Part shown: positions 35,673 through 48,851 of the stretch, in pieces
Layout: the number at the start of each line of letters is the position of its first letter
Position numbering within the stretch: position 1 is the first letter of the stretch
Source: Jacaranda mimosifolia
Taxonomy: Eukaryota > Streptophyta > Magnoliopsida > Lamiales > Bignoniaceae
Reading direction: 5' to 3'
Assembly (NCBI GenBank): GCA_018894105.1
Contig: CM032121.1
Location: 3,767,007 to 3,831,006, forward strand
DNA length: 64,000 bases
Program-made: the position numbers and the translations under genes
Notes under the pieces: model-generated
Databases searched by the model: none
The model's input: the letters and a program-made list of their open reading frames with translations, nothing else
Told to the model about the DNA's origin: nothing

Positions 35673-38120
35673 ATGGATCAAAGACTTCTCTCCATTCTCA
35701 CAAGCCTCATATTACTAGGAATCCCAGGTTGTTTCTGCCAAAACGACCAGCAGTATCAAACCTGCCGCCAGCTATTTGAGTGCGGAAGCATCAGGGGATT
35801 AGGCTATCCCTTCTGGGGTGGTAACCGGCCAGCGTCCTGTGGCTATCCCGGCTTCGAGCTCAACTGCCAAGGCGACATACTTCGGCTGAACATCTCATCA
35901 ACAACCTATCGGATCCTTTCCACTAATAACCAGACTCGAACTCTCAGGGTCGCAAGAGACGACTTATCAAACACCATTTGTCCCAGATTTCTCTTCAATA
36001 CATACTTAGATTTCGAGATTTTCGATTATTCTTCATCTGCTAATGATCAGAACATCACTCTGTACTATGGTTGCACTCTGAATCAGTCGCTGCCAACAGT
36101 TGCCCTCAATCATTTCAACTGCAATGTGAATGGAACAAACAGTTCGAATTTCTACACGACAGGGGAAGCATCCGGATCCTTTCTGGCAAATGCTACCGCA
36201 TGCCGAAGTAATATTTTTGTTCCGGTAAATCAAACTGCGGCCCAGGCTTTGGCGTCTCCGGGGACTACACCAGAGACAGTTTTACAGTCTGCTCTCGCGA
36301 GTGGGTTTTCGATCCAGTGGTCGGTGGATGATGATAAATGCAATAACTGTGTCCTATCGGGTGGATCGTGTGGGTATAATCAGAATTCGAGGTCTTTTGC
36401 TTGCTATTGCACTGATCGAGCGTGTAAAGGTAAGTAAAACGTGGATTCACGATTCATTCTCTCTCTCTCTCTCTGCAGCAAACATTTTTTCAAGACTTAT
36501 AGCTAATAGCAATGATGCAATACAAACCTTTTAAATCTTCAGCAGCTCATACTCTTTGTTTCAACAGTAATTTATAGACCCATATCCATGTCTCCTCCAT
36601 GGGGTTAATTTTTGTCACACCCAAAACCACACCTCTTTTTAATAATAATATTTTGAGCATGTATTTTATTTATCTGGTAGATCTAATAATACGTTGGGAT
36701 CATAGATTTTGGTAAGAAAATGGATAAAATGATACACTCATTTGAAGTATATATATTTTCCTTAGTGTTTTCGTCATTAAAATCCCCAACGCAAAAATAG
36801 CGTTAAACTTCTAGCATGTGCCTACAAAGGAGAGGAGAAGGATTTCCCCAGTTCTTACAATTACCTGTTTTTCTTTCAGCATCTAAACGGGGACTTTCTG
36901 ATCTGCAGAAGTATGTAATAATAGGTAAATCCTTTACTCTTTTCAGTATGTTCGGTTTTCCTACTCTTTTTAATTTAACCTGTCTGTATGCAGGAGTGCC
37001 ACTTGGTGTCACTGGAATAGTTATATCATCTTTCATCATCTTCTACATCAAAAAACAACATAGGCTGCGCAAGCTGGACCAGGAAAGTAGTCACAACGTT
37101 GACAAATTTCTACTCACCAATGGATCACTGGCTCCAAAGAGATACAGCTATAGAGAAATCAAGCAAATAACAAAATCTTTCACAGATAAGCTAGGGCAAG
37201 GAGGATATGGCATTGTGTACAAAGGAATGCTACCTGATGGCGAGCTTGTTGCCGTGAAGGTCTTAACTGAGACTGATAGCAGTGGAGAAGAATTCGTTAA
37301 TGAAGTCGCCAGCATCAGTAGAACCTCCCATGTCAACATTGTCAATCTGTTGGGATTTTGCTACGACAGAAACAAAAGAGCTTTAGTATATGAATTTATG
37401 CCCAACAAATCTTTAGATAAGTTCCTAAACAAGAATGGATCGTTCAGTTCAGATTGCCACCAGGAGTGGGAAAAGTAGTACGAGATTGCTGTTGGCGTTG
37501 CCCGAGGTCTTGAATATCTGCACAGAGGTTGCAATACAAGGATTGTTCATTTTGACATCAAGCCTCAGAACATTCTTCTGGACCAAGACTTTTGCCCGAA
37601 AATATCTGATTTTGGACTTGCTAAATTATTCAAGAAGAAGCAAAGTGTAATATCAATGCTTGGGACAAGAGGAACTATTGGATACATTGCTCCTGAAGTA
37701 TTCTCCAGGAACTTTGGAAGGGTTTCTCACAAATCCGATGTCTATAGCTACGGAATGATGCTTCTTGAAATGGCTGGAGCAAGAGAAAATGTTGAAATTG
37801 AGGCAATCGAATCAAGTGAAAATTATTTTCCAGACAAAATATACGAGCATGTGGTGCTCAAAAATGAAAGGTTAGATGATCTTATGACTGAAGAGGACGA
37901 TGAAACAGCAAGGAAAATGATATTGGTAGGGCTTTGGTGCATTCAGACAGCTCCATCAGACCGGCCATCAATGACTAAGGTTGTGGAGATGCTGGAAGGA
38001 AGTCTTCAGTCTATACAGATTCCCCCGAAGCCATTCCTTTCTTCTCCTAAGTTGTCGGGCCAACTTTTTGCCTCTTCATTTTCTGTAGATGTAGAGATAG
38101 AAAATTCAACTGGATATTAG
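35673..38120 (+). pseudogene. LRK10L/WAK-like receptor kinase copy C, one nonsense codon
   Basis: Exons 35673–36429, 36880–36924 and 36994–38120 keep all splice sites and would encode 642 residues. TAG at 37476–37478 (codon 429) replaces the TTG of copies A and B (WEKLYE context), ending the protein inside the kinase domain before the catalytic HFD and DFG. Everything after the stop is open, including HFDIKPQN and the C-terminus, so the change looks recent. The truncated product would keep signal peptide, ectodomain, membrane segment and kinase N-lobe. Exon 1 also lacks about 24–27 bp near its end compared with A and B. The ATG at 35673 matches the start of copy B; an upstream in-frame ATG at 35625 would spoil the signal peptide. 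Confidence 0.88.
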
Positions 38121-38317
38121 CCACTGTCTAACATCTAAGATTATGTTGACTCAATAGTTATCACCTAAAAAATTGTTGAAAACATGTATTCAAATACCAG
38201 CCATACCCTTCCATGTGTTACGTAGTTTGTGATTTAGCACACTGCTCTCACACAGAAGGGACTTCATAGTATTCACAACATAATATATATGTTGAGTAGG
38301 TTTATAAGTTTCTGCAA

Positions 38318-41300
38318 TCAATTCTTCTTCTCTAAAAGCTCAGCCTGCAAATTGTGCATCAAGTGAATATAGATGACGAAGGGTACATAGATCCATCATC
38401 CATGGTACAATGCAGAAGTTAGAAAAGTTATCCACTTACACTTTCAATTTACGCAGTTGATCAGAGAATATTCAACAAACATATACTCTTTATCATAAAT
38501 AATTACGAAAGATGGTATGCAGCATAAAGGATAATAAGCCAAGATATAGATTACCAGCTTGCATTTTAGATCAAGGATTGCCTGCTCTCTTTGTTTGGCG
38601 AAGAACTTCAGCGACTATTGGAGAGAAAAAAGAAGATTCAAAGGATCAGGTCCAAAATGTCAGAACAAGTACAAAAATGGCTTGAAACAGAGATGAAAAT
38701 TTACTTACTCCAAGTCTCTGGATTTCAAGTGACCTTGATAATGCGTCTCTTTTATTCAGCAAATTTCGTGCTGCTAATTTTGGACGTTTATAATTTTTTC
38801 CGCGATAAACTATTATACCATGCCCTTCTTTAAGTTTAACTATGGAGACCAAGATCCCACCACTTTCTGCCTCGAGACATTTTGCTGTATGCACAACCTG
38901 TGAAAACTTCTTTTGCATTGTGATCACTTTAACAATTTCTTTGTGCTTCCAGTGTTGATGCATTCCTTCTATTACCCCATCATAAACTCCACGCCTTCCT
39001 GAAGCCATATTGCAAAATACAATTAATACATAGACGATGAGATGCATATTAATTAAATAAACAATTATAGTCAAAAACAAAAAGATTTACTAAAGAAACA
39101 ACATGAGCAAGGAAGGCTTTTCTTTTTCTTTTTTTTTTTGGTTTTTTACCAAGCACTAAGCTGCTATCAGTCTTCAATCCCATCTCCCGCAGGCATTCTT
39201 TCTCTTCTTCAGAGATAATTTCCGGGTCCGGATCTTTCTCAGAAAATCTCGCTGCATTCTTTAGTTTCTCAAACATTTTAGCCGATTTCTCGATCTTCTT
39301 CTTAAGCTGCAAAGCAGAGAGCTATTGGGTATCCCATTTCTAGTAGCCAAAATACAAAGTAGACAAGAATTAAAATCTTACAATACAAAGTTTTCGCTCT
39401 TGGTCTCTGAGTTCCTTTTCCAGTGTTTCCTGTTCTGCTTCCAGTTGAACTTCAACCTCAGTTTTCTCTTTCTTCAGGTTCCTGCTTTCTGAGTGAATAC
39501 TATGGAATTCTGATAAAGTACCCACAGTGCCGGAGTTAACTAAATGTTCATTGGCGATAGAAAAGGTTTCACTTGCTTTTAATCTTGCAGCTTCTTCCTG
39601 AAGTTGGCATCTTATGAGCTCAATTTCTCGTTCTGCCACTACTCTTGCAACTTCAGAGGAAACAAAGTCCTTGCCTCTATAGAGAATTATCAAGTACTTA
39701 TTACGAAGTAAAAGAACTCCCCCTGTAAGGCGCTGCATCAGGAAGTATTATAATTATAGATGCCCATCAATTTTGCTTGTGGAAAAGTAATTAGGATGTA
39801 TAACGTGGCCATCTCAACTAGTGGCCATGTTTGCTTCAACACACTTGGGGACCTTATGGACAGGAATAGATTGCTTTATTTCAACTCTCAGTTTACTATT
39901 GTATGAATTCACTGGCAGGGGAAGCCAAAACCAATGTGACCAGTGTAACCTATGTACAGCCCTACATGAAGTTACCCCGCAATAACAATTTTGGCAGCAA
40001 GTTACCCTTCAAATCAAATAAAGTATGTGTTCCTGCATGTAGGATATTGAAAAGGAAAAAGGGAACCTATATATATTATCATGCCATTCTTGTATTTCAC
40101 GTGATCATGGCTAACTCAAATAGAGAGCTCAGAGTCCTCTTGTTTTTGATAGGTGAACCTTTAGGTGATGGTAATTTATTTTGCTTCAGCATATTTACAA
40201 TTTCATTCTATTTCCTTCAGAGGAATTCCATAATTCCTGAAATCCCTGAATTAGAGAAAGCATGTTATTCAGTTATATGCATAAACACAAAAACATTCTA
40301 TCAAGTGATACTTTAGACTAATCAATTATCATATGCAGCAGTCAAATACACATCAGCTTTACCATAACAAAACTTGGCCAAAATTTATGGCACATCTTGT
40401 CTATGAAAAATTGGGTAAGGAGGTGGAGTGCTGGCTATTCTGTTAGTTTCTCGAGAAGCATGTTGTTGATCTCCTATCTTGGGTCATCCAAAGCATAAGA
40501 TGTCCATCAATTGCACCGAAAAAGTGAACTTCCAGTTTCATTAAGTAAATAATTTAAATATCTGTTTCCCAAAATAAAGTATTTTGAGTGCCTAACCTAC
40601 AGTAAGACTCAACCAAAGAACAGACCATTATAAAAGAAACAATCCTGCAATATTGCAGCCTTCACCTAGCCAGCTGGCAATTATACACAACTTCACTACT
40701 ATAAGAAACTTTCTCATGGGAAAATATACTGAAGGGCTCATAATAGCAAGATTTTGAACATTGCAAGCCTAGAATCAGAATATAGAAAATAACAACAGAT
40801 TTAAATCAGACTTGCCTTGAGCTCATATGCCATTTGCTCATTGTCTGTGTTTGGAGAACCCCACTTCAAAGCAATCTTTGCTATATGGCATTTTTCCCAC
40901 AATTTTATGATAGCTGCAGCCAATCCTTGCAGTTTCCTGTTTCTTCCTTCGGGAAACTCAAGCAAAGTTCGGTCAGAAATATAAGCACAACCATTTACAA
41001 ATGCAATATATAACAAGATATACATGCTACATGCTAGAATGAGCAACCAAATGTGTCGGACTAAAAAACAGAACTTTCAAGTGGACCAAATTGCATCAGA
41101 CGGCAAATGAAACCTTAAATCCTGACTAATAATGATTCAATTCAAAATGATGTTCCACACCAACTGAAGAAAGAAAATACCAAGAACAAAATGAGTCGGT
41201 AGAGGGCGAGCAAGCTTCCTCAAATATGTAAGCTCGGCATCTGTCAGCTTTGATCTAGTAAAAGGAGGGCAAATCCTAAAAGGTGTCTTGAATCCAGGAA

Positions 41301-43101
41301 CAACTTCTGGAAGCAAGTCCGCATCAACTGGCAACGGCTTTTGCATCCACCAATCAACAAAACGTGGACCTAACCCATCCAGTAACCTATCAGCTTCTCT
41401 TTCAAATAGTGATGCCATGTGTAAACCTTCCCATTGACCATCTTGTCCATGAACCATTTCGTCTAGACTACTTCCTTCAGAACTTACTCGGGCATCACTT
41501 ATGGTACTTTGGTAATTCATAGTGGAGGAAGAATTTCTCATATCACCAGTAGAGTTGCAATGTATATTCCAGAAATGTTTTGAACTTGACTGATAATTGC
41601 AACCTCTGTAAACAGCGAGAAAGTCTTTATTTTTCCACACGACAACCCCTCCTGTCTTAATCTGTTCAGAAATATTGGTAATATGTTATGCAAGCAACCA
41701 AAACAACAGTAAGAATAGAATGAGCAGTAAAAGAACTAACAGAAGCTGACAGAAGCCAAGAAAAAACATATCTTCACTGAAATAAAGTCTTTTTGCATTC
41801 ATTATGTTCGAAGAGTGGAATAAATTCTAGCAAATGAGGCACTTTTGGACAGGACTTAAAGACAAAAGTCATGAGCTTGCAACGGGATGACAATTTGAAT
41901 AATAAAACCAGCAGGAACAAATATTAATGCATTATGTTACACATCCTGGGAGGATACCTAACTGTTGCTCTTTTCCAGTGTCTAACTGCCATTCTAATCT
42001 TCCCTTAAAACTCACAGAAATCTTATCATTTTAATTGAGCCCTGAATTATAGACAATCTCTGTTCTTAAGATGAAAGAAAATCTAATTCTAAGGAAAGCA
42101 TGATTCTCCAAGGAAAATGGAACCATTTTTAGATTTGATAGAAGAACTCCAAAACGAACACAATATATTTTCATATGGCAATGGAAATGAAAAGCAAATA
42201 AACCCCTGACCTCAACGATTTCTCGTGCTCTATTCATATTTCTGCACAAGGGAATATCAAATTTCAGCAAGGCGAGCTCATTATTTCTCCAAACAAGATG
42301 AACTTGATCAACAACAGCTTGACTCACACCAGCTTTCTTAACCTTTACCCATTTCTTTATCATTGACGCCTCACCTCTCAACCTTTCCAGCAACATTCCA
42401 TCAAGGCTCAACTCAGCAGCCATTGCTACCCTCTCCTTCTTAACCCTCATAATAACCATTCCCTCATCTCTCTCCCATGGCAATTTTTTCAATTTCCCTT
42501 CATTCTCAACCTCTGCAAAAGGAATGTCAAAATCATTACTTTCCAGACTGTCAAGTGCCTCCTCAGAATTTTCCTCAACTTCAGGATCATTTTCATAACC
42601 CCCATCTCCCCAGAGGTCTCCTGGTGCAAATTTGAACTTAACATTTTCAGGATTCTTTCTGGTGTCTTCTAAATTATGGGTTTCTTGGAGTTTCTCAATG
42701 CCTCTAAAAATTTTCTTCATTGCTACCTTGCCTCTTCCACCTCCCACTTTCCCAGTCAAAGCCATGTCACCACGTTCTCCATTTCGGCCAAAGGTGATAT
42801 CTTCTTTAGTTCTTGGCTTTCTAAAGTCTAAAATTTCATTGGGCTTAACACGAAGAGGCTCATTCATCCATGGAGCAGTGGGAGCTTTGATTGTTGAACC
42901 TGGAATGGATTCTGAAGATTTTGTGCAAGAATCTGGGCTATCACAATCAATTTTGTTGCTGCCATTAGTGGGAGGGCAAGAAAAGATGATGAAACTATAT
43001 TTAGGACTAAAAGAGACAAAAGGAGCTGGAACTTGCGTTGGGTTGTAAGGGAAAGGGGCGATGGCGTTCGAGAAATAGGAGAGAAAGGGAGAGGCAGACA
43101 T
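38318..43101 (-). CDS. CRM-domain organelle RNA-splicing factor (intact copy)
   Basis: Eight exons: 43101–42211, 41661–41181, 40946–40816, 39732–39382, 39306–39150, 38998–38709, 38614–38555 and 38344–38318, giving 795 residues with all phases matching. The N-terminus is Ser/Pro-rich and acid-poor, like a chloroplast or mitochondrial transit peptide, followed by an acidic linker and LPWERD. Three CRM (CRS1/YhbY) RNA-binding domains follow: one around [20 protein letters not shown] to VYRGCNY, one from [13 protein letters not shown] to LYRGKDF, one from [14 protein letters not shown] to [10 protein letters not shown]. The family binds group II introns in organelles. I place it in the CRS1/CFM class without naming an orthologue. 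Intron 3 uses a GC donor (AAG|GCAAGT). The stop is 197 bp from that of kinase C, convergent. Confidence 0.92.
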
Positions 43102-43264
43102 AGTAAATTTATTGGTATATCTATTAGAGATGGAATTTAATGTTTCTGAGATTTATCTCTGTTTTTGCCGGGGCGGCGCCACCACACCTACACAGTGGTG
43201 GGAATGTGGATTGTGCCGTGTGGAGCGGCGTTTTGAGATGGAGAACAGAGGCTATCTGATTCTT

Positions 43265-43298
<34 letters not shown>

Positions 43299-45576
43299 TC
43301 CTTGCTATCTGATTCTTGTTTTTGTGCCTATGTTTTAGTAAATCTTTGATTTCAGGGAAAAAGAAATATATATCAAGAAAAAAAAGAAAAGAAATACCAT
43401 AGGAAAGATACATTTTCATTGAAAAAAAGGCTATACTTATGTATAAAATATATTAGGAAAGACCCGCGATTAGCCAAATGAGAAAATTTATACATGGATG
43501 AATAATATTATGGTTTATTTGAAAATAATTTTTAGTTTTATCTATATATATTGTTATAAAAAGAAAAATATTTTTGTGTCTAAAAAGAAAGTTATGATAC
43601 CATATTTTAATATATCAAATTTATTCTTTTATTTATTTAATATTCAACAAACATTTTTATATACAAATAACCACTATTTATTTAAAAACTTCCAATATTT
43701 ACTTATTTTCTTTATTTTTAAATTTTTTCTTTAATCTGATAATAAATTATAAAAATTTTACTTTAAATGAGTGTTTTCTTTGTAATTATACGAATTATAA
43801 ATATGTTTTGGTGATGCATGTTAATTTTTAATATAATAAATATAAATATATACATAATATGATTATTCAAAAATATTTCATGCACGAAAGATTGTATGTA
43901 AAAAAATGCAAAGAAGTTGAGGACGTGGACAATCCAAGATTTCATTTGGCAAATATCAATTTGCAATGAGGGTCAAGATGACCCCACTTCGAAAAAAAAT
44001 TTGAGTTCTTTCCCAAGTTATAGTAGATCAAATAGTAGACTTAAAACCATAAAGTCATTAAGGGTATTAAGGTAGTTTCAGCAATAAATCTTCGACACTC
44101 AAATTAATAAAAAAGCTATAAAAAAAAGGCTTATTATAAATTTAAAGGGACAAATATTTAGAGCATATCTGTAAATGATAGATGAAGTGTCATTTGTCGG
44201 GACATTTTTAAGTTATTAAATAATAATCAAATCTAACAGTGGATAGTGGATACAAAAAATTTTAAAATAGTCATTTCACCCCATCAATCTAACAAAAAAT
44301 TTATTAATGTAACATTTTGTTTCCTCCTAAAACAAAAAAAAAATAATAATTTTTTCTCAATTCATTGTCTACCTACTATCCAAAATATAAATAAACCACC
44401 ATCACATTTCCCAATCCTACTTCTCAAAAATTATTTTGACAAAATATTCCAATTTACAACCAAACAAAGCCTTAGATTATTGACAGGCAAGTCAATTTGC
44501 CCTTGGGCCGCTTTCTTTATATTATTCTCAAGCTGGGCTTAGCAATTAAGCCCAAACAATAGTAGATGTTAGTTAATCCACATCAAACTGGATTCAAGTT
44601 TAGAGTATGAAGGAAGATTTTCAATTAAGATCTCTTCAAAACATTATGAGGGAAATAAGTCGAGTAACTTGTAGTTCAACAGCTTAAATCTCCCACATAA
44701 CATGAAATGTTAGGAATTTGAGTTCGAACGAACTCCTAATTTGTGTGCTTGTATATTAAAAATATATATATATGAGAGATATAAAATATTATAAAAAAAT
44801 TCAAATATTATCGTATCACGCTTGTAGGGCAAATGAGTTAAAACAAGAGTATTTATCGAAAACTTTCAATTGGGATCTCGTGGACAAATTACTAAATAAT
44901 GGAATGAATTAAAAATCATATCAATCTATAATCCAAAATATCATCACATCAAGCTCTCATTAGATAATGGGATGATGTGTTGACAAGAATAACCCAAATC
45001 ACATCTAGTGTAACCAAAAACTGTACCAGATGCTGAAGTTTTGACAAGAAAATCCCAAATCAGACTCTTCATCTTGACAACACATAATGTCTTCATAATG
45101 GATTAGCATATCAAATAATTACAACCCACTTATCCAAATTAAGTCAGAACCACTGTTCAAAAAAATAATCTGTCGGCTGTACTGCAAGGTCAACAAAACT
45201 ATACCACCAAAGCCAAATCCAGATGTTCAGGACTAATATATTTACATATTTCCATCATCTGATGAGCACTTGTACTAAAAGATCCTGCAGTAATCAGCAC
45301 CTGTTTTATCTAAAAACGTCAAATTTCCATCTAACATATTCGATGTGCAGTCGAGGAATGACAGGGACAAAGTACATCTGAAGAAAAAGGTCCTATGGAA
45401 CTCAAAAGAAACTGTTCTTTCTTACCCAGCTTGCTTGTTGCTAGAACAATATTTAGATTAGGAACATCAACTGATAAACAAATGTACATCCGAAGCAAGT
45501 GCATAATATCAAATACCAAAAAAACAACCAAAAGACTGCAACAGAAAATTATAGGACCCTTTTGATACAATATACA
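43102..45576. other. Spacer between CRM gene and sterol desaturase
   Basis: 43102–43260 should hold the CRM gene 5' UTR and promoter. A poly(T) run of about 30 lies at about 43267–43297. About 44262–44472 resembles the Tourist-like MITE family in reverse. The last few hundred bases before 45577 are the probable 3' UTR of the desaturase. No gene is seen. Confidence 0.6.
44262..44472 (-). mobile_element. Truncated Tourist-like MITE
   Basis: In reverse it begins GGCTTTGTTTGGTTGTAAATT, preceded by TAA, and carries TTTTGGATAGTAGGTAG and ATGACT…GGGGTGAAAT words. These match the element at 51421–51918 and resemble 6721–7252. The far end is not clear. Confidence 0.55.
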
Positions 45577-48500
45577 TTAGATCTTCTTGGCCTCATCTTC
45601 CACTGGATCACGAAGAGTTCCAAACATCCAGTCCATCCATATTGTGTAGTGGCCGTAATTGTGGCGATATGTGGTGTGGTGAATGGTATGGTAGCCGGCA
45701 CCCATTACGGGCCATAGTTTCCCGTGTATGCAGTCATGAATATTTGCAGTCCATATGGCCTCTATGAACAGAAGGGCTATGTGGGAAGTGAAATGCGCTG
45801 GCACTAGGAAGAGAGCTATGACATGGGGTACTGCCTGCAGTATGCCGTCCAGTGGGTGGAAAGCCAGACCTAATTGAAAAGGAAACAATCTAAATCATAC
45901 TTAACAAATTCGTAGTTTTCAAAACAAGGCCAAAAGTGCAGATAGAAATAAAAGGGTCACAACTCCAAATATGTCGAAGTTCAGGGCACAAAGTTGCGAC
46001 CCTTTTATTTATAAATGGCATGCACATGCATAAATGGATTCAAATCACATTCTGATTAACAGAAATACCAAAAACTCTCAACAACAATGTCATACACAGT
46101 TACAGCAGATAAGAGTAGCAAAATCTAACCAAGCAACAACAATTTACTTGTCAGTAAATATATAAGTTAAGATCTTGAGTGGAAATAAATAAAATTGAGA
46201 AAACAAACTGAACAAGTATAATAAAGGATTATGGCATGTTGTAACTTCTGTAGAAAAAGTACAAGAAAAATGAATCCAATAGTTGCAAAATCTTGATTTG
46301 ATTGAAGTAAGCATATGCCTTAAACAGCTATTCATGTGATTTTGATAAGAAAATAGTACCAAGAGACATATCAACATTACACGTTAGTAGCTAAGGTCAT
46401 CTTGCCTCACCAAATCAAAATTATGAAGTCAGTAAAGATAAACGGACAGTTCAGTCAAAATTCTTGAGTGATGCAAGAAAGGGAACTTCCTGTAAGGTAT
46501 ACATTAAATAGTTTCTTTTTCTGTCTGTTTCAACAGCAGTTCCTTCTACGAAAAAGTATGCCAATTGGTTAATTGCATAGTTTAATCTTTAGAGCAAAAC
46601 ACACAAAGCAAACACAAGTCAGAAATCCAGGCATATTTCTTTTTCAAGGCCATGGTACTTACAGCTTTCCATATCATAACATTCAACCTTGACCGCAATT
46701 TGCTAAGCCCAAAAAGGAAGTGCATAAAATTTTAAGCTAAAGTAACCAGGGGATGCACTATATGAACCTTGTTATTTAGCTTAGTAAGTATTATAAGAGT
46801 GCAGATGAGAAAGAATAAGAACTTACCAGCAAATGGGGAAAGTGTATTTTGCTTGTTATAGATGTGATGCGTGGCATGAAGATACTTGTACAGGGGTTTT
46901 ATGTCATGCAACTCTCTATGCATCCAGTATATTCCGAATTCCACAATTACAAGATAAACAATCAGATAGCCAATGTAGGCAACCCAACCGACATCGCTTA
47001 TCCTCGAAAAGCATTTCGTCCATCCTTGTTCAATCATGTATTCAGAGATTGTTGGAAGAGCACAGTACCATGGCATAGCTTTCATGGCAACTCCTATCTG
47101 CAAAAGCATGGCTTTGTTTGAAGGAATGGCATCTGTAATCAAAAGATTTTGTCAGCATAAAATATTCCTCTAACCAAGTCAACATAGATTTACATACTTC
47201 ATGTAGCCAAATGTTCAACAGTCAAAGTGAGTACAGCACAATACAGAATGAGAGATAATATAAATTTTGGCGCCTACGTAAGAATGCTTAAGAAAAAGCA
47301 AGATTATAGTCTAAAAATGAATGAGCTGCTTAGGATTCTGATTCTGATTCTGTCCCAGTCAACTCAACTTACTAACATATGCAGGGGCCAAATCCACCCC
47401 CACCATATGGTAGCTTCCAAGACAAAATTTTCATGCAATACACTTAATGCTTTTCATCTTTCAAGCCAAGTGAAAGTTTCAACAAAGTGAAAAATGCCAG
47501 AATATAGAACACAGAAGATTTGGTGAATGAAGCAGCACCAATAAGGATGGGATGTGAAATAAATGCTTTATGTTCTTTCTGTTTAATTGCCATTCAGATA
47601 CTCTAAGTTTCCAGTTTTTTGCGCAGACATAACTGCATGTTGTATTCGCATAGAGTGATTTATTATATTTTTGTGTTGATTGTGGGCTTAAAGATGACCT
47701 ACAGCCTGTTATTTAGCTTATATAAAAAACCAACACAACAATGACCTTAAAAGTATTTTATATCAATATAACTTCAAGATGAATTACCAGTTGCTAGATA
47801 CATAGAAAACAATAAACAAAATCCGGTAAAGAAAGCAAAATAGTAGTGTAATAGGAATGTCCAGCAATATACTCTTGCTCCTAACCTATCTTACACAAAA
47901 AACTATGTTACGGAAAGGAACAAGTGACCATATCATGATTTAACTGACTAAAGTATATTCCCATATTCACTCTTTCCTATGTTGGGAAAGATTTATGTAA
48001 GTAAGCAACTTGATAAGTGCTCAAAAAGAGAAAGAGACATAGTTCTTGAGATGGGCTACTTTAAATTTTCGCAGCAGCTCAATCTCTGTAAAATGTTTTC
48101 TACAAGGATACATATATAAACCAGATCATCAATTACTTAAGATAACAATAATTGCAATAATGTGTACAATTACAAAAAAGGAAATACAGAACACAAAAAA
48201 CAGATAAGGTGATTGAGATGGGGAATCCTATGGACCCAATAATTTCTCAATCTGAGAGAGTTAAAATAACCATGTTGAGGTAGTAAAAGACCAGATCAAA
48301 TATTAAGCATCAAATAGTAAAAACATGTGTTTATCAGTGAGAAGACAGCAAAGTGAAATTCCGCAAATCCACAACCACAAACATAATTCATATAAACCCA
48401 TCACACACTGGACAAATATTTAAACAAAACTGTAAAACAATATTAGTATCAAAACCTGCATCATTAAACTGAAAAGCAAAAACCCAAAAAAAATAATAAA

Positions 48501-48851
48501 AAATAAAAATAAAAACTCAAACATCTAATCAGATTGCCAAAAAAGAGAGTAAGATAAAGTTGATCTTCAAATAAGAAGAACAAAAAAGGCAAAAATAAAA
48601 CAGAAATATACACTTTAGAAAAAAAAGAAGACACCTTTAGGAACATAGACATTGCGCTTCAAGTAGTAGATATAAAAACACCACAAGATCCCCGATAGCA
48701 AATAGAGCAAGGTGCCACCAATGTAGTTTCGGAGCCACCCTCTGTAGAAGTGAGGGAGTGGGGCCCACCACTTCTCCGGCAACATCGAACCCAGAACAAT
48801 GTCGTTGTACCACGATGTTTCTTCCACGAATAACTTTAAGTAATCTTCCAT
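45577..48851 (-). CDS. STE1: Delta7-sterol C-5(6)-desaturase
   Basis: Three exons: 48851–48635, 47132–46827 and 45869–45577, giving 271 residues with GT–AG junctions in frame. The enzyme makes the C5–C6 double bond of episterol/avenasterol-type sterols in the ER membrane, upstream of campesterol and brassinosteroids (STE1/DWF7 in Arabidopsis). The three His boxes of membrane di-iron desaturases are present: HRELH and HATHH in exon 2, HTIHH in exon 3. Membrane segments are visible ([20 protein letters not shown], and one around [20 protein letters not shown]). Start ATG at 48849–48851 gives [15 protein letters not shown], matching family N-termini; further upstream in frame only GTG is found. 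Length fits the family. It appears intact and single-copy here. Confidence 0.95.

Larger units (their letters stand above)
32665..43101 (+). repeat. Unit C of the triplicated block
   Basis: Unit C carries hydrolase pseudogene C, kinase C (one nonsense codon) and the complete CRM gene. It includes about 290 bp upstream of TTTAAGGATGCATGAAG (32665–32945) that has no counterpart at the A/B junction, so the two duplications did not share the same left breakpoint. Confidence 0.88.

Noticed and set aside
1..43101. The triplication as a possible haplotype-assembly artefact
   Set aside because: The three units differ in insertions, disabling mutations and breakpoints, which merged alleles or a collapsed repeat would not produce. 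Long-read confirmation is still the right test.
46833..47121. Plus-strand frames of 81 and 90 codons
   Set aside because: They are antisense to exon 2 of the sterol desaturase, which has the His boxes and correct splice sites.
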